A stretch of DNA of 7,014 nt, taken from positions 1-7,014 of the forward strand of contig JAIRZS010000132.1 in assembly GCA_031267115.1 (NCBI GenBank), in the 5' to 3' direction. Below the pieces are notes generated by a model. It was not told the DNA's origin. It ran no database searches and was given only the letters and a program-made list of their open reading frames with translations. The stretch comes from Treponema sp. (GTDB lineage: Bacteria; Spirochaetota; Spirochaetia; Treponematales; Breznakiellaceae). Below, in pieces: positions 1-4,164 of the stretch. Numbering within the stretch: position 1 is the first letter of the stretch; every line of letters begins with the position of its first letter. The translations under genes were made by a program, and so were the position numbers.

Positions 1-20
1 TATCGAAAGTGTTTCGAAAA
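1..20. promoter_or_regulatory. Candidate DeoR-type operator just upstream of the regulator gene
   Basis: CGAAA occurs at 4-8 and again at 15-19, an 11-bp period of about one helical turn. Positions 1-8 and 12-19 also form an imperfect inverted repeat (TATCGAAA / TTTCGAAA, 7 of 8 positions complementary, 3-nt gap). Repeated TTTCG/CGAAA cores are common in operators of DeoR-family repressors. The site abuts the ribosome-binding region of the regulator gene, so autoregulation is a reasonable inference. The window edge cuts the region, so further copies or the promoter may lie to the left. Confidence 0.4.
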
Positions 21-30
21 GGTTGTATAA

Positions 31-813
31 GTGACCCTGGAACTTAACACCCGCGAGCGGGCTATCATCGACAGACTCTCGGAGGACGGCGCGGTGTCCG
101 TGGCGAACCTGGCGAAAGAGTTTGGGTATTCGGAGGTGACTATCCGGGGGGATCTGAAGCTGCTGGAGGAAAAGGGCTGGATCAACCGTACCAGGGGGGG
201 CGCGGCTCCGGCCCTGCACCGGAGCATTCTGGAACGGCAGCGCATATTCCCCGGGCGCAAGAACGCCATTGCCCGGGCCGCGGCGGAGCTTGTGAACGAC
301 GGCGATGTGATCATGATCGAGGCCGGAACCACTACGGCGCTTATCGCCAGGTATTTGGCGGGGAAAAGGGATGTCCACATTGTCACCAACTCGACCCTGG
401 CCTTTTCCTATGGCCGGATGAACCCCAGCCTGCAAATTACCATGACCGGCGGCGAATTCCGGCGGCCCACGGAGTCTCTTGTGGGGCCTGTCGCGCTGGA
501 AACCATTTCCCGCCTCAATGTGCGGCTTGCCTTTGTGGGGACCGACGGCTTTACCCTGGAACACGGCATGACCACCCATCTTATGGAGGGGGCGGAGATC
601 GTCAAGGCCATGAGATCCCACGCCGCGACCACGATCCTTACCGCGGATTCAAGCAAATACGGACGGATGGGCTTTGCCAATGTGCTTCCCCTTTCCGAAG
701 TGGACCTTATTCTTACCGACGGGGATTTGGACGCCGTGGCCGCCTCGGAACTTGAAGCGGCGGGTATCCGGGTGCGCAGGGCCAAAACAGCGGCGGAGGC
801 GGTGACAGTATGA
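31..813 (+). CDS. DeoR-family transcriptional regulator
   Basis: This is a 260-residue DNA-binding regulator of the DeoR family, whose usual length is about 250-260 residues, so it looks complete. Residues about 7-59 form the N-terminal winged helix-turn-helix, with recognition-helix text SEVTIRGDLKLLEEKG followed by the family hallmark RTRGGA. The rest is the sugar-phosphate sensor fold (DeoRC): EAGTTT at 97-102, VTN at 118-120, GGEFR and ESLVG at 140-152, VGTDGF at 169-174, and ADSSKYGRMG at 205-214. Glu97 sits where many relatives have Asp. The start is GTG at 31: an in-frame TAA at 28-30 rules out a longer form, and AAAAGG at 17-22 gives an 8-nt spacing. DeoR proteins usually repress sugar or polyol genes and release DNA on binding a phosphorylated sugar; the effector here is unknown. 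It lies 232 bp upstream of the E2 gene in the same direction, so control of the dehydrogenase cluster is possible but unproven. Confidence 0.93.
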   Translation: MTLELNTRERAIIDRLSEDGAVSVANLAKEFGYSEVTIRGDLKLLEEKGWINRTRGGAAPALHRSILERQRIFPGRKNAIARAAAELVNDGDVIMIEAGTTTALIARYLAGKRDVHIVTNSTLAFSYGRMNPSLQITMTGGEFRRPTESLVGPVALETISRLNVRLAFVGTDGFTLEHGMTTHLMEGAEIVKAMRSHAATTILTADSSKYGRMGFANVLPLSEVDLILTDGDLDAVAASELEAAGIRVRRAKTAAEAVTV

Positions 814-828
814 TTTCAGCAATTCCCG

Positions 829-987
829 GTTTACCCGGCAGAACACAAAAGGACACCGCAGGAATTTTTCGGGGGTCCTGGCCGGGGGCAAAAGTCCCTC
901 CTTGCGGAGGGCGCTTTTCCCCCGGCATTTATGCCGAGGCCACCCCTCGCTGCAATTTTCTGGTGTCCTCTCGCCGGTCAGTAAAAC
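829..987. repeat. Large imperfect foldback (about 159 bp) between regulator and E2 gene
   Basis: Nested complementary blocks run inward. 829-839 pairs with 973-987 with small bulges (CCGGC with GCCGG, GTTTAC with GTAAAAC). GGACACC 851-857 pairs with GGTGTCC 962-968. AGGAA 860-864 pairs with TTTCT-type 957-961 (one G-U). GGGGT 872-876 pairs with ACCCC 942-946. GGCC 880-883 pairs with GGCC 938-941. Inside sit two hairpins, 884-923 and 924-936. The whole gap would fold as one branched stem. No clear target-site duplication flanks it and no known riboswitch consensus is seen. It may be a MITE-like palindromic element or a structured leader for the E2-E3-E1 genes; the sequence alone does not decide. 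Short reading frames across it look like chance products. Confidence 0.7.
882..925 (+). terminator. Long GC-rich hairpin, possible terminator after the regulator gene
   Basis: CCGGGGG 882-888 pairs with CCCCCGG 919-925, AAAAG 890-894 with CTTTT 914-918, and CCCTCC 896-901 with GGAGGG 906-911 around a TTGC loop. If only the inner stem forms, it is followed by CGC and four Ts (915-918), resembling a weak intrinsic terminator. The same Ts can instead pair with the A-run at 890-893, extending the hairpin. It lies about 70 bp beyond the regulator stop and could separate that gene from the E2 operon. It is nested in the larger foldback and the T-run is short, so the terminator role is uncertain while the hairpin itself is plain. 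Confidence 0.4.
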
Positions 988-1045
988 AGAGAATAACTGG
1001 CTGTCAAAAGAAAAATAATAGTAAATATGAAGATATGGAGGTACT

Positions 1046-2455
1046 ATGGCGTTTGTTTTGATCATGCCCCGGCAGGGGAATACGGTGGAATCCTGTATTA
1101 TCAACGAATGGAAGGTGAAAGAAGGGGACGCGGTAGAGGCGGATACTCCGGTCTGTATCGTGGAAACCGACAAGGCTGTCTTTGAGGTCCCCGCCGGGGA
1201 AAAGGGCGCGGTGCTGAAGATTGTCCGGGAAGCCGGGGATGATGTGCCGGTCCTGGAAGCTATCGCGGTTATCGGCGCGGCGGGCGAAGACTGGCAGGCC
1301 GCGCTCGGCGCGGCGGCCCCGGCGGGCGGCGCGGCAACGGCGGTTGTCCCGGAAGCTGCCCCGGCTGCGGCAGTCGCTGCGGCGGCCCTGGAAGCCCCGG
1401 CAGGCGGCGCTTCCGGCGGCGGCAGCGCGGCGGTTTCTCCTAGGGCGCGGAATCTGGCCGCCGGGGAGGGGCTTTCCCTGGCGGGCATTGCCGGTACAGG
1501 GCCGGGCGGCAGGATCATCGAGCGGGATGTAGCGCCGGTATTGCAGGCCCGGCCCGGCCTCAGCGCGGCGGCGAAGGCCGCGGCCCAGGCAGGCGGCGCG
1601 GTCCCGGCGACCGGTTCCGGCCTGGGCGGCCGGGTTACGGCGGCGGATATGGCGGACGGCGCGGTTCCGGCCCCAGTGGGCGGCGCGGCAACAGCGGCTG
1701 TCCCGGCCCCGGCGGCATCCGGCGAAGGGGCAATCACCGACACGCCGATCAAGGGTATACGGAAGATCATCTCGGACCGCATGCTCAGCTCACTTGCGAG
1801 CATGGCCCAGTTCACCCTTAACGCCAGCGCCCCGGCCTCGCGTATGCAGGAACTGCGGGAACGTATAAAAGCCGCCCCTCCCGAAAGCTTTATCGGCGCT
1901 GCCGGGCTTTCCAAAGTAACGGTAAACGATCTTATCCTCTACGCGGTTTCCCGGGTTATCCCCCGGTTCCCGTTTATGAACGCCCACAAAATCGGCGATA
2001 CCCTGAGAACCTTTGAGCGGGTTCATCTGGGCATGGCGGTGGACACGCCGAGGGGCCTTATGGTGCCGGTTATCAGGAACGCGAATCTCCTGAGCCTGGC
2101 CCAAATTTCAGCGGAGGCAAAACGCCTGGCCGCGTCCTGCCAGGCGGGGAATATCGGCCCCGGCGAGATCAGCGGCTCGACCTTTACGGTAACCAACCTG
2201 GGAAGCCTGGGGGTCTCAAGCTTTACCCCGGTAATAAACGCTCCGGAAGTGGCCATCCTCGGCGTCGCCGGAATAGAGCTTAAGCCGGTAAAAACAAAGT
2301 GCTGCGACGACAACTGCGAAGGATTTGGCTTTGAGCCGCATATAGGATTCAGCCTGACCATCAACCACCAGGTGGTGGACGGCGCGCCGGCGGCGCGTTT
2401 CCTTAAAGCCCTGGGAGAAGCCGTGGCGGAAATCGATCTGCTGCTGGCGGTATAA
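1046..2455 (+). CDS. 2-oxoacid dehydrogenase E2, dihydrolipoamide acyltransferase
   Basis: This is the core acyltransferase (469 residues) of a 2-oxoacid dehydrogenase complex. It takes an acyl group from E1 on its lipoyl arm and transfers it to CoA. Residues 1-80 are a lipoyl domain with the lipoylation lysine K43 in VETDKAVFEV. A Gly/Ala/Pro-rich swinging linker follows (about 85-128). Residues 130-166 are a peripheral subunit-binding domain (SPRARNLA ... GTGPGGRIIERDV). Residues 172-204 look like a second, degenerate copy (LSAAAKAAAQ ... GLGGRVTAADM), then a second Ala-rich linker. The catalytic domain runs from about 230 to the end, with HQVVDG at 441-446 giving the catalytic His441 and Asp445; the usual DHR is NHQ here. 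A small Cys cluster (C419, C420, C424) precedes it. The start is ATG 1046, with GGAGG at 1037-1041 only 4 nt away; the N-terminus begins the lipoyl domain exactly where expected. E3 follows after 24 bp. The acyl substrate is not known. Confidence 0.93.
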   Translation: MAFVLIMPRQGNTVESCIINEWKVKEGDAVEADTPVCIVETDKAVFEVPAGEKGAVLKIVREAGDDVPVLEAIAVIGAAGEDWQAALGAAAPAGGAATAVVPEAAPAAAVAAAALEAPAGGASGGGSAAVSPRARNLAAGEGLSLAGIAGTGPGGRIIERDVAPVLQARPGLSAAAKAAAQAGGAVPATGSGLGGRVTAADMADGAVPAPVGGAATAAVPAPAASGEGAITDTPIKGIRKIISDRMLSSLASMAQFTLNASAPASRMQELRERIKAAPPESFIGAAGLSKVTVNDLILYAVSRVIPRFPFMNAHKIGDTLRTFERVHLGMAVDTPRGLMVPVIRNANLLSLAQISAEAKRLAASCQAGNIGPGEISGSTFTVTNLGSLGVSSFTPVINAPEVAILGVAGIELKPVKTKCCDDNCEGFGFEPHIGFSLTINHQVVDGAPAARFLKALGEAVAEIDLLLAV

Positions 2456-2479
2456 GGCGGCGCAAACAGGAGTAAAACG

Positions 2480-3874
2480 ATGTATGATACAATAATTATC
2501 GGGGCCGGGCCGGGCGGGTACCTCGCGGCGGAGCGGCTGGGGCACGAAAAGAAAAAAACGCTGCTTATCGAGGACCGGCACCTGGGCGGCACCTGCCTTA
2601 ATGTCGGCTGCATCCCTACAAAAACCCTGCTCAATTCGGCGAAACAGTACGTACACGCGAAAGAGGCGGGGAAATTCGGGGTAACGGTAAAAGAAACAAG
2701 CTATGACTGGCCTAAAATCCTGGCCTGGAAAACCGAGGTAACGGAAAAACTGCGCGCAGGAGTCGCCGCCCAGATGAAACGCTTCGGCGTGGAAGTGGTA
2801 AACGGCCGGGGGGAAATTGTTTCCGCGGGTTCCGGGGAAAAGGGCGCCAGGGTAAAGGTTTTCTCGGACGGGAAAACCGGGGAATACGAGGCTAAAACCG
2901 TCCTTGTTTCCACAGGTTCCGCGCCCGTCATGCCGCCCATCCCCGGCGCAAAAGACAACCCCCTGGTGGTGGATTCCACAGCCCTGCTTTCAACGCCCTC
3001 GGTTCCCAAAAGGCTCGCCGTAATCGGCGGCGGGGTTATCGGCGTGGAATTTGCCGGGCTTTTTTCCTCGCTGGGGGCGGAAGTAACGGTAATAGAAATG
3101 ATGGACGAGATTGTCCCCTTTATGGACAAGGACCTTGCCCCGCTGCTGCGGAAGGCTATGGCGCCGGTCGATTTCAAGCTTGGCTGCAAGGTTGAAAGAA
3201 TAGAGGGCGCGGCTGTCCACTACACCGCAAAGGACGGCAAGCCCGGCAAGGCCGAGGCGGATCTGGTGCTTATGGCGGTGGGCCGCCGGCCGGTACTCGA
3301 CGGCTGGGGCGCCGGGGCCGCAGGCGTGGATACCGGCCCCAAAGGCGTCGGCACCGACGACCGGCAGCGGACAAATATTCCCGGCATCTGGGCGGCGGGG
3401 GATGTTACCGGCAAAAGCCTCCTGGCCCACTCCGCCTACCGCATGGCGGAAGTCGCCGTGGCGGGCATTACCGCCGCCCTTGACGGCAGAAGCGCCGGCG
3501 GCGGCAACCGCTGGCGGGGCAGCGCCGTACCCTGGGCCGTATACGGCTTTACCGAGGCAGCCGGCGTGGGCATCACCGAGCAGGAGGCGGCGGCAAAGGG
3601 GGTTTCCGTAATCAAGGCAAGCCTGCCCCTGGTATTTTCCGGCCGCTTTGCCGCGGAGAACGGCTTCCAGGCCCCCGGCGCGGTAAAGGTAATCGCCTCC
3701 GCGGACACCCGGCAGATACTCGGCATTCACGCGGTGGGATCGTATTCGCCGGAGTTTATCTGGGGTGGCGCGGCCCTTATCGAACAGGAAATGCGCGTAG
3801 AAGATGTAAAGCAGATCATCTTCCCCCACCCCACAGTCGGCGAGGTGATAAGGGACGCTGTCTGGCAGCTTTAG
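2480..3874 (+). CDS. lpdA: Dihydrolipoyl dehydrogenase (E3)
   Basis: This is an FAD flavoprotein (464 residues, the normal length) that reoxidises the dihydrolipoyl group of E2 and reduces NAD+. The N-terminal FAD-binding motif GAGPGG is at 8-13. The redox-active disulfide is C39 and C44 in GGTCLNVGCIPTK. The NAD-binding motif GGGVIG is at 183-188, followed by the expected acidic strand end VTVIE. A second FAD contact, the AAGDVTG-type motif, follows near residue 310. The C-terminal dimerisation domain ends with HPTVGE, giving the catalytic dyad His450 and Glu455. All key residues are present and there is no extra lipoyl domain. ATG 2480 is preceded by AGGAG (2468-2472, 7-nt spacing). The 24-bp gap from E2 indicates co-transcription. 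The last codons and stop lie inside a 20-bp tandem repeat. The symbol is the generic one; dedicated paralogues in other complexes carry other names. Confidence 0.95.
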   Translation: MYDTIIIGAGPGGYLAAERLGHEKKKTLLIEDRHLGGTCLNVGCIPTKTLLNSAKQYVHAKEAGKFGVTVKETSYDWPKILAWKTEVTEKLRAGVAAQMKRFGVEVVNGRGEIVSAGSGEKGARVKVFSDGKTGEYEAKTVLVSTGSAPVMPPIPGAKDNPLVVDSTALLSTPSVPKRLAVIGGGVIGVEFAGLFSSLGAEVTVIEMMDEIVPFMDKDLAPLLRKAMAPVDFKLGCKVERIEGAAVHYTAKDGKPGKAEADLVLMAVGRRPVLDGWGAGAAGVDTGPKGVGTDDRQRTNIPGIWAAGDVTGKSLLAHSAYRMAEVAVAGITAALDGRSAGGGNRWRGSAVPWAVYGFTEAAGVGITEQEAAAKGVSVIKASLPLVFSGRFAAENGFQAPGAVKVIASADTRQILGIHAVGSYSPEFIWGGAALIEQEMRVEDVKQIIFPHPTVGEVIRDAVWQL

Positions 3875-3914
3875 CTGACAGATGGCTGCTTTAGCCGGCA
3901 GATGGCTGCTTTGG
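3864..3914 (+). repeat. 20-bp tandem repeat, about 2.5 units, spanning the E3 stop codon
   Basis: Units start at 3864, 3884 and 3904. Units 1 and 2 match at 17 of 20 positions, and CAGATGGCTGCTTT is repeated exactly at 3879-3892 and 3899-3912. The first unit contains the last codons and TAG stop (3872-3874) of the E3 gene. The period is not a multiple of three, so later units are not an in-frame extension. Units also contain small inverted repeats (CAGCT/AGCTG at 3866-3877, GGCT/AGCC at 3884-3896). Confidence 0.85.
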
Positions 3915-3939
3915 AAAGCCAAGGGCTTTGCGCGCAAAG
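3915..3939. repeat. Overlapping inverted repeats: 6-bp hairpin and 14-bp palindrome
   Basis: AAAGCC (3915-3920) and GGCTTT (3924-3929) are perfectly complementary around AAG. The second arm overlaps a perfect 14-bp palindrome, CTTTGCGCGCAAAG, at 3926-3939. The two pairings are mutually exclusive in RNA. The palindrome could be a dimeric protein-binding site or part of the repeat cluster that fills this gap. No T-run follows, so it is not an obvious terminator for E3. Confidence 0.6.
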
Positions 3940-3958
3940 TGTAACGTATAAAATGTGT

Positions 3959-3999
3959 TACGCAAAATGCAATACGCGAAACGCGGGTACGCGGAGCGT
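3959..3999 (+). repeat. Three TACGC-type 12-nt direct repeats
   Basis: TACGCAAAATGC (3959-3970), TACGCGAAACGC (3973-3984) and TACGCGGAGCGT (3988-3999) share the pattern TACGC-RRAR-YGY and are separated by 2 and 3 nt, a period of 14-15 bp. A more degenerate copy (AACGTATAAAATGT) begins near 3944. The middle unit contains a CGCG-AAA-CGCG inverted repeat. The set could be a regulator-binding array or a decayed tandem repeat; no family is recognised. Confidence 0.55.
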
Positions 4000-4018
4000 G
4001 CGCAAGGGATAGAGTGGA

Positions 4019-4054
4019 AATCCTTTTTTCCCGGCCCGGCCGGGAAAAAAGATT
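4019..4054. repeat. Near-perfect 13-bp-arm palindrome hairpin
   Basis: TTTTTTCCCGGCC (4024-4036) and GGCCGGGAAAAAA (4038-4050) are exactly complementary around one C. AATC (4019-4022) and GATT (4051-4054) extend the stem past a bulged C. The T-run is on the 5' arm and pairs with the A-run, so on either strand the RNA has no free U-tract: it is a long stem rather than a classic intrinsic terminator. It lies about 110 nt upstream of the E1 start, where it could affect processing, stability or read-through from E3 to E1. Confidence 0.75.
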
Positions 4055-4069
4055 GGAACGACAGCCCGG

Positions 4070-4088
4070 TCCCCGCCGCAGGCGGGGA
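4070..4088 (+). repeat. 8-bp GC-rich hairpin upstream of E1
   Basis: TCCCCGCC (4070-4077) and GGCGGGGA (4081-4088) pair perfectly around a GCA loop. No U-tract follows, so termination is not supported. With the hairpin at 4019-4054 it gives two stable stems between the E3 stop and the E1 leader. In form (short pyrimidine-rich stem, small loop) it resembles the inner stem at 896-911, but the two are not the same sequence. Confidence 0.6.
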
Positions 4089-4098
4089 TGCGCCCGTA

Positions 4099-4148
4099 TT
4101 AACATATTTACAATTAATATGTTTGCTTTTAATACTTTTAATACTATT
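4099..4148 (+). promoter_or_regulatory. AT-rich leader with weak promoter candidate before E1
   Basis: This strip is markedly AT-rich in an otherwise GC-rich window. TTTACA at 4107-4112 is a fair -35 box; TAATAC at 4130-4135 sits 17 nt downstream but matches the -10 consensus at only half its positions. CATATT (4103-4108) and AATATG (4116-4121) can form a hairpin with a 7-nt loop. A 9-bp unit, CTTTTAATA, is repeated head to tail at 4126-4134 and 4135-4143. The ribosome-binding site GGAGGAG (4149-4155) follows directly. The strip may be an E1-specific promoter or an unstructured region that helps translation of this large subunit. Confidence 0.35.
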
Positions 4149-4164
4149 GGAGGAGAAAGAAACA

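Noticed and set aside
997..1028. Sigma70 promoter just before E2 (CTGTCA at 1001-1006 with TAAATA at 1022-1027)
   Set aside because: The spacing is only 15 nt, the match is poor, and transcription would start almost on the ribosome-binding site.
814..1045. Thiamine (TPP) riboswitch upstream of a TPP-enzyme operon
   Set aside because: I looked for it because the operon needs TPP, but the conserved thi-box segments are not present in this gap.
810..1061. Small + strand frame between the regulator and E2
   Set aside because: It consists of translated foldback sequence and overlaps both the regulator end and the E2 start. No domain or ribosome-binding site supports it.
649..1914. Long minus-strand open frame opposite the regulator and E2 genes
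   Set aside because: It is Ala/Pro/Ser-rich, lies opposite confident genes and crosses the foldback. It is a product of GC-rich codon bias on the coding strand.
3955..4164. N-terminal 70-codon extension of E1 from ATG 3955
   Set aside because: It runs through the hairpins and AT-rich leader, has no plausible ribosome-binding site, ends in a chance Leu-rich stretch, and a strong GGAGGAG lies at the correct distance from ATG 4165.
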